Below are positions 14,654-24,048 of a stretch of 36,836 nucleotides of DNA, piece after piece; position 1 is the stretch's first letter, and each line of letters starts with the position of its first letter. Source of the stretch: JBCBSS01 sp039819065 (GTDB lineage: Bacteria > Bacteroidota > Bacteroidia > Cytophagales > Cyclobacteriaceae). The DNA lies in the NCBI GenBank assembly GCA_039819065.1, contig JBCBSS010000077.1:1-36836 (forward strand), given 5' to 3'. Under the pieces are notes generated by a model. That model saw only the letters and a list, made by a program, of their open reading frames with translations, was not told the DNA's origin and did not search any database. Both the position numbers and the translations under genes were made by a program.

Positions 14654-15733
14654 ATGAAAAACATATTGGTAATTGAGGATGAACAGGGTATTAGGGAAAG
14701 CATCATTGAACTTCTTGAGTTAAAAAACTACAGTGTAACAGGCGCCAGAGATGGTGAAGAAGGGTTACAAATGTTAGAAAAGGAGTTACCCGATTTGGTG
14801 ATTTGTGACATAATGATGCCGGGGCTCACCGGTTATGAGGTACTTCGAAAAATTCGACAGCGGAAAGGTTTTTTCAACACACCTTTTTTGTTCCTGAGTG
14901 CTAAATCACAAGGGCAGGATGTAAGACAAGGTATGAATCTGGGAGCCGATGATTATCTCACCAAACCTTTTCAAGCGAAGGACTTATTTGGTGCTGTTGA
15001 AGCCAGGTTGAATAGGCAAGAATTATTAAAAATAGAACTAAACAGCCAGTTAAAGTCGCTGGAGCAAAATGGTTCTATTATCGAACCCCAAGAAGTATCG
15101 TCTTCTATCAACAGTATAATTGATACCTCTTCTTTGCTGCTAGAACAATTTCAACATTATGCGGAGGATGATGTAAAGGCATTGATAGGACGTATAAAAG
15201 ATGTGTCGGAAGAGCTAGAGCGCAAAGTGAAGAACACACTCACTTATCAATCGCTTGAGCTGGCCCAATATGACGACAATGTGCGCAAAACGCTCGGGAG
15301 AGGCTGTTTGAGAGATGCCTTACAAAAGATAAAAGCAAGTTGTATCAAGATCGCCAAAAAATACGACAGAGAAAGTGACCTATTCTTTCTGGATTCGGAT
15401 ACTGGTGATCTAGCTATCGCTGAAAACAATTTTGACCTAATTATTACCGAATTACTGCATAATGCCTTTTCATATGCCAAACAGGGCACGATGGTTAGTA
15501 TCGAAGCCAGAAAGGTAGATAAGCAGTACCATTTGTTAATTCGTAATCATGCTACACAAGAACTTCTTGTTTCTCCCGAAAGCACATTTGACGCAGTCTA
15601 TTACAAGAATCATGGGAAGCCTGGTCTAGGCCTTTATCTCGTACAGCAAATCTCAAAACTGAATAAGGGTAACCTGGAATTATCGGTTGAAGATGGTCAA
15701 GTAAGTGCAAAACTGATAATACCTATCAAATAA
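14654..15733 (+). CDS. Receiver domain fused to a histidine-kinase-type ATPase
   Basis: This 359-aa protein has an N-terminal receiver domain (residues 1-120) with the acidic pair Glu8/Asp9, the phosphorylation site Asp52 (CDIMMPG) and Lys104-type KPF. After a helical linker (about 150-220) comes an HATPase_c domain with the N-box ITELLHNAFSYAK and the G-box GKPGLGLYLVQQI. The helical linker is placed like a DHp domain (SSINSIIDTSSLLLEQ) but has no histidine at the phosphoacceptor site. It may act as a receiver-controlled ATP-binding module, an accessory kinase or an inhibitor in the FIST system. It starts 10 bases after the kinase stop. Such REC-HATPase proteins lacking the histidine do occur near Bacteroidota kinases, but I know no function for them. 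Confidence 0.9.
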   Translation: MKNILVIEDEQGIRESIIELLELKNYSVTGARDGEEGLQMLEKELPDLVICDIMMPGLTGYEVLRKIRQRKGFFNTPFLFLSAKSQGQDVRQGMNLGADDYLTKPFQAKDLFGAVEARLNRQELLKIELNSQLKSLEQNGSIIEPQEVSSSINSIIDTSSLLLEQFQHYAEDDVKALIGRIKDVSEELERKVKNTLTYQSLELAQYDDNVRKTLGRGCLRDALQKIKASCIKIAKKYDRESDLFFLDSDTGDLAIAENNFDLIITELLHNAFSYAKQGTMVSIEARKVDKQYHLLIRNHATQELLVSPESTFDAVYYKNHGKPGLGLYLVQQISKLNKGNLELSVEDGQVSAKLIIPIK

Positions 15734-15752
15734 CCTAAAGGGGCTTTATACT

Positions 15753-16481
15753 ATGAAGGGATACAACATACTGATTGTAGAGGATGATAAGTTGATTGCA
15801 GAAAGCCTGCAGGAAATTCTTGAGTGTCTGAACCACCGAGTAACGGACGTTGCCCATTCAGCAGATGATGCTATCAATATACTTTCTAGTGAACAACCTG
15901 ACCTGGCACTTCTAGATATACAGTTGGATGGGGACAAGGACGGAATTGAACTAGCTGAAGCTATCAAAAATCAATTTGAATTCCCCTTTATCTTCACAAC
16001 CGCATATGCCGATTCGGCCACAATTGCCAAGGCTAAGAAGGTAAGCCCGTACGGCTATTTGGTAAAGCCTTACGGTATAAAAAATATGCATGCGGCCATC
16101 GAAATAGCCATGTGTACACATGAAAGAGTAAAGGACCTAAAGGATCAAAAGCCAAGCACCTCTTTTGGTAACGATCACCTATATGCCAAGGTAGACTGCA
16201 AGTTGGTCAGAATAGATTTTGATGACATTTTGTGGATTGAGGCTAAAGGTGACTACGCTGTATTTAAAACTGAAAAAGACAGCTTCATTGTGCATACCAC
16301 CATGAAAAATGCACTAGCCAAGCTCGGTCATCAGAAGTTTTTGAAAGTACATCGCTCGTTCATAGTCAATATGGACAAAATCATAGACATAGAAGATTCT
16401 AATTTGCTGATCCGAGACAAGATCATACCCATTAGCCGAGCGAACAAGGAAGGTTTGATGAGTAAAATCAACTTAATCTAA
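15753..16481 (+). CDS. LytTR-family response regulator
   Basis: This 242-aa regulator has an N-terminal receiver domain with Asp55 (LLDIQLDG) and the conserved KPYGIKNM segment, then a C-terminal LytTR DNA-binding domain from about residue 145. The LytTR features are DDILWIEAKGDYAVFKT, FLKVHRSFIVNMDKI and the end IPISRANKEGL. It is the only DNA-binding output of the four-gene operon and most likely the target of phosphotransfer from the FIST-associated kinase. Its gene is the last before the lanthipeptide transporter, 764 bases away on the same strand, so the transporter promoter region is a natural candidate target; this is inference. LytTR proteins commonly bind paired short repeats. Confidence 0.95.
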   Translation: MKGYNILIVEDDKLIAESLQEILECLNHRVTDVAHSADDAINILSSEQPDLALLDIQLDGDKDGIELAEAIKNQFEFPFIFTTAYADSATIAKAKKVSPYGYLVKPYGIKNMHAAIEIAMCTHERVKDLKDQKPSTSFGNDHLYAKVDCKLVRIDFDDILWIEAKGDYAVFKTEKDSFIVHTTMKNALAKLGHQKFLKVHRSFIVNMDKIIDIEDSNLLIRDKIIPISRANKEGLMSKINLI

Positions 16482-16516
16482 CGCGCCACCATATAAACAA
16501 GGGGGAATAACTTACT

Positions 16517-16553
16517 CCTAAGATTCCTTCTTTCGATTTTGGTCAATCTTAGG
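16517..16553 (+). terminator. Hairpin after the LytTR gene
   Basis: CCTAAGATT (16517-16525) pairs perfectly with AATCTTAGG (16545-16553) across a 19-base loop, 35 bases after the stop codon. There is no T-run directly after, so it may be a weak terminator or a 3' stabilising structure. Confidence 0.5.
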
Positions 16554-17158
16554 CAAGGCAAGTGTAATTATTGATTCATTAAAAAAACGTAAGTCTTGCT
16601 AACGGCGTATTTCCTATTTCAGGTGTCGACAAAACACGGAATGAATCTCGATTTTTGTATGTATATCACCAAAGATCAAGCTAGATGCTCCACCTTTCAC
16701 TGTTTCTTGATTCGTGCCTTCAAGTGTAGTCACAGAACTCTGTATAACCAGTTCGCCAAAGTTTACCTTTTTGCTATTTTTTCATAAGGTTTATAATCTA
16801 TAAACAACTTTACTCTGTTTACCTAAGGCTTTTCAGGGTCGGCCGTAAACAAAACTTTTGATTTCATCTATCTATTCTTATCATTAAAACCGGTCGAATG
16901 AAAAAATACAGAAATTCGGTTAGCCGCTTTATTTGATAAGATGAAACAGCCAATAAAGGCAGTTAGCTATATTTTCGATTTTAATTACAGGTAGAATTCA
17001 TGATGAGCTATTGCTCACACTATAGCCGGTAAAAACCACTTGTCGATAAGTAGGTCCAAATAAAAATCAAATTATATAGGTTTGACGGCTGATAAGGTCA
17101 ATAGAAATGAATTGAATACGTTAATACAAGATTAGATTTGCATTCTTTTGAATTCATG

Positions 17159-17180
17159 TGATGAAATAAAATTTTCATCA
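17159..17180. promoter_or_regulatory. Candidate operator upstream of the lanthipeptide transporter
   Basis: TGATGAAA (17159-17166) and TTTCATCA (17173-17180) form a perfect 8-6-8 inverted repeat ending 64 bases before the transporter start. Two copies of TTTATTTG follow, 11 bases apart, at 17201-17208 and 17212-17219. These are candidate binding sites for a regulator such as the adjacent LytTR protein. The region is AT-rich, so chance symmetry is possible. Confidence 0.4.
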
Positions 17181-17244
17181 CTTATTTAACGATTACCTCA
17201 TTTATTTGTACTTTATTTGCCTTGTTTTGATTTTAAGTTGTTGA

Positions 17245-19437
17245 ATGAAGCGTTTCCCCTTTTACAGACAGTTGGATGCCATGGATTGTGGCCCTACATG
17301 CTTAAGGATTATTGCCAAAAGCTATGGTAAGTCCTATTCTTTGCAAACAATCCGTGAAAAAAGCTATATCACCAGAGAAGGGGTTTCTCTATTAGGAATA
17401 AGCGATGCGGCCGAATCTATCGGTTTCAGGACTTTAGCGGCAAAAATACCTTTCGACAAGCTCCGCGACGAAGCACCTACTCCTTTTATTGCCCACTGGC
17501 GCCAGCGCCACTTTGTAGTGGTTTATGGTTTCAAAAGGGACAAAGTATTAGTATCAGATCCAGCCCATGGCTTGGTGAAGTATAGCAAAAAGGAGTTTCT
17601 CGACGGATGGTTGAGTGATAAGGAAAGAGGAGAAGAAACCGGCGTGGTACTCTTGCTCGAGCCCACTCCGCAATTCTATTCTACCGAGGACGAATCAGAC
17701 ATGAACAAGGCTGGTTTTAGGTTCCTTTTCAAATACCTAAGACCATACAAGAAATTCATCGTGCAGCTCTTCCTGGGCATGCTGCTGGGCAGTATTCTGC
17801 AGTTGATATTTCCGTTCCTGACCCAATCTATTGTTGATATCGGGATCAACAATCAAGATCTCGACTTCGTAACACTTATCTTGATTGGGCAGTTGATGCT
17901 GTTCTTTAGCCGTACTACGGTAGAATTTATCAGAAGCTGGATACTGCTTCACCTTGGTACGAGGATAAACATTTCTATTATATCCGATTTCCTGATCAAA
18001 TTGATGAAGCTGCCTGTGGCATTCTTCGACACCAAAATGATCGGGGACATCCTGCAACGTATCAATGACCACCGAAGAATTGAGAGCTTCCTGACTTCTT
18101 CCACGCTGAACATACTCTTCTCTTTTGTCAACTTATTGGTATTCGCGTTGGTACTGGCCTATTACGACATGGCCATATTCGGCATTTTCGCGTTAGCCAG
18201 TGGACTATATACCGGCTGGATTCTCATTTTCATGCGGAAGAGGCGAGAGCTTGATTATAAGCGATTTGATGAAATGTCGAGTAACCAAAGTAATCTGATA
18301 CAGCTGATTACTGGAATGCAAGAGATCAAACTGCACAATAGTGAAAAGCAAAAGCGTTGGGAATGGGAAAGAATTCAGGCCAAACTTTTCAAGGTAAATA
18401 TCAAGGGACTAGCTCTCAATCAGTATCAGCAAGCAGGTTCTACCTTCATCAATGAAATTAAGAATATCTTCATCACCTTCGTAGCAGCCAAAGCTGTAAT
18501 CGGCGGAACATTAACACTTGGTGAAATGTTGGCCATCCAGTATATCATAGGCCAGTTAAATGCGCCTATCAATCAGCTGGTAGAATTCATCCACTCATGG
18601 CAAGACGCCAAAATCAGTATGGAGCGATTGAGTGAAATTCATGAGAAAGAGAACGAAGAAGATGAGTCTCAAGATAAGATCACCATTTTCCCTGAAGATC
18701 AATCACTCAACCTCCAGAATGTCAGTTTTCAATACGAAGGGCCTCATTCCGAAAAAGTATTAAAAAATATAGACGTTGAAATTCCGGAAGGTAAAGTGAC
18801 AGCCATTGTCGGTGCAAGTGGAAGTGGTAAAACAACACTGGTAAAACTATTGCTCAAATTCTATGAGCCTAGTGACGGCGAAATAAAGCTTGGCGATATC
18901 AATCTGGGTAATTTCAGCAATAGAATTTGGCGAGCTAAAAGTGGGGCAGTATTGCAGGATGGGTATATATTCTCAGATACCATCGCCAAGAATATCGCAG
19001 TGAGCGATGAATACATTGATAAAGAGAAGTTGATGTATGCGGTAAAGGTTGCCAATATTCAGGAGTTTGTTGAGTCCCTTCCATTGGGGTATAATACGAA
19101 AATCGGTAACGACGGCCACGGCCTGAGCCAAGGCCAAAGGCAACGCATATTGATAGCCAGAGCGGTTTATAAAGATCCGGAATACATCTATTTCGATGAA
19201 GCGACCAATGCACTGGATGCCAACAACGAAAAAGTGATCATGGAAAATCTGGACCGCTTCTTCGAAGGGAAAACAGTAGTTGTCGTAGCGCACCGATTGA
19301 GTACGGTTAAGAATGCTGACCAAATCATCGTTCTTGATAAGGGAGTGATCACAGAAAGGGGTACTCATACGGAACTAACTAAGAAAAGAGGTGACTACTA
19401 CCGACTGGTGAAAAACCAGCTAGAACTGGGGAATTAA
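17245..19437 (+). CDS. Peptidase-containing ABC transporter (C39 peptidase, bacteriocin exporter)
   Basis: This 730-aa inner-membrane exporter cleaves double-glycine leaders and exports the mature peptide. Residues 1-130 are a C39 peptidase: the nucleophile Cys15 in MDCGPTCLR, the histidine in the HFVVVYG strand, and the aspartate in VSDPAHG. A six-helix membrane domain spans about 165-450. The C-terminal ATPase has Walker A ASGSGKTT, the signature LSQGQRQRI, and Walker B YIYFDEATNALD. It starts the export and biosynthesis cluster and is followed 92 bases later by the HlyD adaptor, a type I secretion pair lacking only the outer-membrane channel, which is probably encoded elsewhere. Both GG-leader peptides at 1868-2101 and 2793-2957 would fit its peptidase. 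The presence of a C39 peptidase with LanB/LanC enzymes is not the classical nisin arrangement. Confidence 0.96.
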   Translation: MKRFPFYRQLDAMDCGPTCLRIIAKSYGKSYSLQTIREKSYITREGVSLLGISDAAESIGFRTLAAKIPFDKLRDEAPTPFIAHWRQRHFVVVYGFKRDKVLVSDPAHGLVKYSKKEFLDGWLSDKERGEETGVVLLLEPTPQFYSTEDESDMNKAGFRFLFKYLRPYKKFIVQLFLGMLLGSILQLIFPFLTQSIVDIGINNQDLDFVTLILIGQLMLFFSRTTVEFIRSWILLHLGTRINISIISDFLIKLMKLPVAFFDTKMIGDILQRINDHRRIESFLTSSTLNILFSFVNLLVFALVLAYYDMAIFGIFALASGLYTGWILIFMRKRRELDYKRFDEMSSNQSNLIQLITGMQEIKLHNSEKQKRWEWERIQAKLFKVNIKGLALNQYQQAGSTFINEIKNIFITFVAAKAVIGGTLTLGEMLAIQYIIGQLNAPINQLVEFIHSWQDAKISMERLSEIHEKENEEDESQDKITIFPEDQSLNLQNVSFQYEGPHSEKVLKNIDVEIPEGKVTAIVGASGSGKTTLVKLLLKFYEPSDGEIKLGDINLGNFSNRIWRAKSGAVLQDGYIFSDTIAKNIAVSDEYIDKEKLMYAVKVANIQEFVESLPLGYNTKIGNDGHGLSQGQRQRILIARAVYKDPEYIYFDEATNALDANNEKVIMENLDRFFEGKTVVVVAHRLSTVKNADQIIVLDKGVITERGTHTELTKKRGDYYRLVKNQLELGN

Positions 19438-19529
19438 TACTTGGTCAAAAGACCAATATACAGTTCGGGCAGACATAACAATTAATAGAAAAATAGTAAA
19501 CTTGTAAAGACTGACTAACCCAACAACCT

Positions 19530-20861
19530 ATGCCAGAAAATGGAGTCCAGGAACCAGTGACCCAAACCGAGGAGGTAAACAGCATTGAGATCCGCAGTGA
19601 GGAGGTGCAGGAGATACTTAGTCACGTGCCTAACTGGATCATTCGTTGGGGAATCACCGCGATATTGTTGACTGTATTGGCTATTCTGGTGGCCAGCTGG
19701 TTTATCAAATACCCGGATACTATTCCTTCTCGCATAGTACTTACCACCGAAACACCCCCTGCCAATATTATATCCCGTTCTAGCGGCAATTTGAAGTTCA
19801 ACATCCAGGACAGGATGGCTGTGACCAAAGGAACTCATTTGGGCATTATAGAAAACCCAGCCAATACGGATGACATCAGCTATTTACGATCACAATTGGA
19901 GGGTTTCAAACCATTTCTAGATCATAGTAGTCAGCCTCCAAAAAGTGAATTCTTTAAAACTGACGTAGAGTTGGGGACGCTACAAAGCTCCTATATCGCC
20001 TTTCTCAACAGTCTTGATAATTATGATAGGTTCTATGAACTGGACTATTACGATCAACAGGCAGGAAACCTTCAAAAGAGGATCAACTATTATAGCGATC
20101 TCAACCGACAATTAAATGCTCAGTTGTCCATTCTTGATAAAGAACTAGAAATTGCCTTCGATAACTATCGCCGTGATTCAATATTGCTTACTTCCGGCTC
20201 AGCGGTGCCGATCGAGGTAAACCAGTCAAAAAGTAATTACCTGCAAACCAAACGTCAGGTACAGAGTGCAGGAAGTAATATCACGAACAATCAGATACAG
20301 ATTGCCACTTTGCAGGGGCAAATTGAAGACCTAAAGCTCGACAAAAACGACAATGAAAGCAGGTTGCGTAATGAGATAGAAAGTTCATTTAAACAACTTG
20401 AGAGCCAGTATAAGCAGTGGGAGCAGAACTATCTACTCATCTCCCCTATTGATGGACAAGTAACATTCTCCAAATACTGGAGTGATAATCAATTTGTGAA
20501 TACCGGTGAGGAGGTAATGACTGTCATTCCCGACTCACAGGAAATATTCGGTCAACTGCTCATGCCTGAAGCAGGTTCAGGAAAGGTTGAAACAGGCCAA
20601 AAAGTGATCATCACTTTTGATAATTATCCGGTAGACGAATACGGCATTGTGATCGGGCAAGTGGAAACGATATCATTAGTTCCGAGAGATAATAATTATA
20701 CTGTACGTATATCGTTACCGAATAGACTAATCTCAAGTTATGACAAGGACCTCAAGTTCAAACCGCAAATGCAGGGTACGGCGGATATCGTTACCAAAGA
20801 CCTTAGGTTAATTGAGCGCGTCTTTAATCAGTTGAGAGGTTTATTCGAAAACGCTCCTTAG
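19530..20861 (+). CDS. HlyD-family membrane fusion (adaptor) protein
   Basis: This 443-aa periplasmic adaptor links the ABC exporter to an outer-membrane channel. A short cytoplasmic N-terminus is followed by one membrane segment at about 34-56. A first half-lipoyl region lies at about 80-110 (ISRSSGNLKF), a long coiled-coil hairpin at about 165-305 with many Gln, Asn and Leu, and the second lipoyl half at ISPIDGQVTFSKYW. The C-terminal beta-barrel (GQKVIITFDNYPVDEYG) is complete. It follows the C39 transporter in the same direction and precedes the lanthipeptide dehydratase by 209 bases. Substrate choice rests with the transporter, so this protein's part is structural. Confidence 0.94.
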   Translation: MPENGVQEPVTQTEEVNSIEIRSEEVQEILSHVPNWIIRWGITAILLTVLAILVASWFIKYPDTIPSRIVLTTETPPANIISRSSGNLKFNIQDRMAVTKGTHLGIIENPANTDDISYLRSQLEGFKPFLDHSSQPPKSEFFKTDVELGTLQSSYIAFLNSLDNYDRFYELDYYDQQAGNLQKRINYYSDLNRQLNAQLSILDKELEIAFDNYRRDSILLTSGSAVPIEVNQSKSNYLQTKRQVQSAGSNITNNQIQIATLQGQIEDLKLDKNDNESRLRNEIESSFKQLESQYKQWEQNYLLISPIDGQVTFSKYWSDNQFVNTGEEVMTVIPDSQEIFGQLLMPEAGSGKVETGQKVIITFDNYPVDEYGIVIGQVETISLVPRDNNYTVRISLPNRLISSYDKDLKFKPQMQGTADIVTKDLRLIERVFNQLRGLFENAP

Positions 20862-21070
20862 CATTTCATGTAAATTCTAACGAAAAGAAGCAAAAGAGCA
20901 AACATATGCATCGCATTTAATTGCATTTTGTAAATATTAATTAACATTTTAAGACTAACCATCAGAACCAAAAAGTACAATATCAAAGACCACAGATGCT
21001 CGATATGGACGCGACACGCTGTCGACCTTTGTGTGTTTCGGGACTGAATGGAGTTGCTGATAGATAAACT

Positions 21071-24040
21071 ATGGATTTATTCCCTCACTCATTGATAAGG
21101 CTCGGCGGTGGATCTTTTGAAAACTGGAACCAGTTTGATTTCACCGAATCGAGAGCATTACTGGAAAGCATTCAGTCTTTAAAAACTGAAATAAGCAATT
21201 GGAAGAACACGCTATCCGAATCGTTACATACATACATCATGAATGTATCAGATAGCGGAGAGCAAAATGCACTTCAAAATATCCGCAGAGATCTATACAA
21301 CGACCGTAAGATCAAACCAGGCAAGCTTAAAAAAGCTTTAGAGCTTTTGTCTCCCGAGTTAGGCGAAGAATTGAATCAATACCTGGCCAAGCGTCAATCT
21401 TATCAAGATCTCGTCGCTTCAGGACAGGAAGTATTCGATAAGGAATGCGCCACTAACCGAGAGACTTTCAAAAAACTAGCCAGTGAAGAGAGTTTGCAAA
21501 AAGGGTTGGTTTTATCCAGCAGGTCCTTACTTGATAGAACCAATGATTACATCAAAAGGGATGTAGAAAAATTTCGAAATAAAGAGCTAAAGACGGAGCA
21601 GAGTATCATCAAGTACCTCACCAGGATGTACACTAAAACCTCTCCCTTCAGTACTTTCACTAACTTAGCTATGGCCTCTTTTTCGGATTTAGAAGGTCCG
21701 GCGTTGCAAGTACAGCATAAAACCGAGACCCAGGTATCAAGCCATATCAGACTGAACAATTACTTATTCAAATATCTGTCTGACCTACTTAAGTGCTACC
21801 GCGAGGCGTACCTTCAATTCCATATTCGCCCTAACCCTACCATAGAAAAGTATGAGGATCACTTCCTGTTTCTGACGAATAATAATAATATAGAATCCTT
21901 CCAACGTATCCCTATGAACCCAGTGGTTGATTACATACTGGGCATTGTGAGCCAAGAGAAAGAGGGGATCGTATTCTCCGCCCTGGTAGCGGAACTCATG
22001 GAAGGCATTGATGCCGAAGAAAGTGAGTTGGAAAGCTACGTGAAGCAACTTATTGATTACGGCTTTCTTGAGTATCATGTGGGTGTATCCGGAGTAGACC
22101 CGGACTGGGATATCAAGTTGGTACAGCAACTAGAACCGCTTAAGCAAAAAGGAGTGCCTCATATCAGCGAGTTGATCAATGTACTCAAGCAGATGAGGGA
22201 ATTAGGGAATACCTATGCACAAGGAGGCCTTGAAGAAAGGAAAGCGTTGTTGGTCCAGGCTTATGATACTTTCAGGGATATGTGCATGAAGATACATGAG
22301 GCAGCAGGTTTACCTGAAGACGAGCGGAAAACGGAAGAGGAGCGTTTAGCAGCTTGGAAAGCTGAACAAGAAGCTAAGAAAAAAGAACAGGAAAAAGAGA
22401 AGGAAAAACAGGCGGAAGAGGGCTCAGAGGCCAAAGAGCAGGAGGAGCAAAAAGAAGAGGGCAATAGTGACCAACAAGAGACTTTTAAGCATATGGCCTT
22501 GACTCTATTCAACTTTAAGCCCGAGCAGATATTCTACGAGGATACCACCAGAGAGGTCGAAGCTAAAATGGATAGTGATACTTTTACCAGTATCCTAACC
22601 AAGATTAATGACCTGCTTTACGACCTCTATCACCTCAAGGGAATGGAAGAGGAAAAGCTAAAGATGAGGCATTACTTTCTGGAAAAATATGGCGAAAGTG
22701 GTCAAGCCAATCTATTGACATTCTACGAAGATTATTTCCGTGATTTCAAGAAACCAGAGAAAGAAAGAGAGGAGCAACAGCGGAAAGAAGCCGAGTTAAA
22801 AGCTCAAGAAAAAGCAAAGGATCAAGAAAAAGAGCAAAGTGAAGGAGAGGCTTCAGCTGAGGAAGAAAAGCCTACCGAAACTACAACTGGGGCTCAAATA
22901 CCTGAAGTTGAGGCCCAGAGAGAATCACTAAAATCTTGGGGTAAAGCAGCTGAAAAACATTTTAAAAATGCTATCAACAGGGTTAATGGCCAGGTGGATT
23001 TGGAACGAAAAGATGTTTTAACCATCAACGAAGCCTATGGGCTCGAAAAGTCTTCTGAGCAAGTAAAGTTATCATTAGGCAGTTTTATTCAGTTCTATCT
23101 GGATGAAAATAACGAGGTAAAAGCGGTACTCAATGGCACTTTTGCTGGGTATGGTAAAATGCTCAGTAGGTTCCTGCACATATTCGATCAAAAAATCACC
23201 CAAAACGTCAGAGAATGGAATGTATCATTATCTAATGAAAATGAAATTCTAATTGAGGACTGCGATGGGTCTTATTTCAATGCCAACCTGCACCCAACCC
23301 TTATGCCATATGAGATATGGATGCCCGGGGGTCACAATACGCTTCCGGTAGAAAGCCAACTCCCCATTACGGACTTTATGATCAGCTATAATAAGGCCGA
23401 AAACAAACTGAACCTTTTCCATCAGAATATGGGTAAGCGCGCTTTCGTTTTCGATCTGGGTTTCCAGTCTTTAATGGGAAGATCGCAACTTTTTCAATTG
23501 TTAGAAAAATTCACTAGTGCTGCCTATGTAAGCCACATGTCACTGGTCAGTAACCTCAACCAATCATTCAGTGAGGACGAATCCGAAGCGCAGAGCAAAC
23601 CTAAGGTGATCAGTTATCCTAGAGTGGTCTATGAAAACGATATCATACTGCAGAGAAAAAGCTGGTATATCCCTAAGCCATTGATCCCTATCAAGGAGCC
23701 CATGGAGAATGATTGGCAGTACTTTGTCAAGTTAAATCTTTGGAGAAAAGAGCATGGCATCCCGGATGAAGTTTTCATTTTTATTAATCCTAATCGCATG
23801 TTAAAGCCCAGCCCCGCTCAGCGTGAGGCGGCCAAAAAGCTAACCAGAGACGATTACAAACCGCAATATGTAGATTTCAACAACCCACTTGTGGTGGGGC
23901 TTTTCGAGCGGTCGGTACTTAAGGTACCCAACGTACTCAAAATAGAAGAAATGCTGCCTCATTCAGGGCAGATGCTAAAAATAGATAATGAGAGATTTGT
24001 ATCAGAATTCGTGGTGCAATGGTACAATCGTAATAACTAA
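21071..24040 (+). CDS. Lantibiotic dehydratase, glutamylation part of a split LanB
   Basis: This 989-aa cytoplasmic enzyme uses glutamyl-tRNA to activate Ser/Thr of the precursor; removal of glutamate then gives dehydroalanine or dehydrobutyrine. Family landmarks include the block TRMYTKTSPFSTFTNLAM at about residues 183-200, the place of the usual RxTPFGLFAG motif, and the C-terminal segments MPYEIWMPGGHNTLP, YPRVVYENDIILQRKSW and PDEVFIFINPNRMLKPS. The elimination domain of full-length LanB is missing here and occurs as the next gene. Two highly charged, low-complexity inserts rich in Glu, Lys and Gln lie at about 415-470 and 555-620; they look like flexible or coiled-coil arms and are unusual for the family. 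No upstream in-frame start exists, because a stop occurs shortly before the ATG. The arrangement resembles the split dehydratases of thiopeptide and pinensin-type clusters. Confidence 0.93.
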   Translation: MDLFPHSLIRLGGGSFENWNQFDFTESRALLESIQSLKTEISNWKNTLSESLHTYIMNVSDSGEQNALQNIRRDLYNDRKIKPGKLKKALELLSPELGEELNQYLAKRQSYQDLVASGQEVFDKECATNRETFKKLASEESLQKGLVLSSRSLLDRTNDYIKRDVEKFRNKELKTEQSIIKYLTRMYTKTSPFSTFTNLAMASFSDLEGPALQVQHKTETQVSSHIRLNNYLFKYLSDLLKCYREAYLQFHIRPNPTIEKYEDHFLFLTNNNNIESFQRIPMNPVVDYILGIVSQEKEGIVFSALVAELMEGIDAEESELESYVKQLIDYGFLEYHVGVSGVDPDWDIKLVQQLEPLKQKGVPHISELINVLKQMRELGNTYAQGGLEERKALLVQAYDTFRDMCMKIHEAAGLPEDERKTEEERLAAWKAEQEAKKKEQEKEKEKQAEEGSEAKEQEEQKEEGNSDQQETFKHMALTLFNFKPEQIFYEDTTREVEAKMDSDTFTSILTKINDLLYDLYHLKGMEEEKLKMRHYFLEKYGESGQANLLTFYEDYFRDFKKPEKEREEQQRKEAELKAQEKAKDQEKEQSEGEASAEEEKPTETTTGAQIPEVEAQRESLKSWGKAAEKHFKNAINRVNGQVDLERKDVLTINEAYGLEKSSEQVKLSLGSFIQFYLDENNEVKAVLNGTFAGYGKMLSRFLHIFDQKITQNVREWNVSLSNENEILIEDCDGSYFNANLHPTLMPYEIWMPGGHNTLPVESQLPITDFMISYNKAENKLNLFHQNMGKRAFVFDLGFQSLMGRSQLFQLLEKFTSAAYVSHMSLVSNLNQSFSEDESEAQSKPKVISYPRVVYENDIILQRKSWYIPKPLIPIKEPMENDWQYFVKLNLWRKEHGIPDEVFIFINPNRMLKPSPAQREAAKKLTRDDYKPQYVDFNNPLVVGLFERSVLKVPNVLKIEEMLPHSGQMLKIDNERFVSEFVVQWYNRNN

Positions 24041-24048
24041 GATCAGTG

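Larger units (their letters stand above)
16482..17244. other. 763-bp intergenic region upstream of the lanthipeptide transporter
   Basis: No reading frame here looks real. A hairpin at 16517-16553 follows the LytTR gene. Just before the transporter start are an inverted repeat at 17159-17180 and spaced TTTATTTG copies at 17201-17208 and 17212-17219. The rest is AT-rich and featureless. The promoter of the transporter must lie in the last 100 bases, but no box pair fits the consensus well. Confidence 0.5.

Noticed and set aside
16596..16787. Plus-strand frame of 63 codons in the gap before the transporter, considered as a peptide precursor
   Set aside because: It has no GG leader or recognisable domain, and its Phe/Cys-rich composition looks non-coding.
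20996..21067. A 23-codon frame with two Cys just before the dehydratase gene, considered as a hidden lanthipeptide precursor
   Set aside because: It has no leader motif and no GG site, and is too short; the frame is probably chance.
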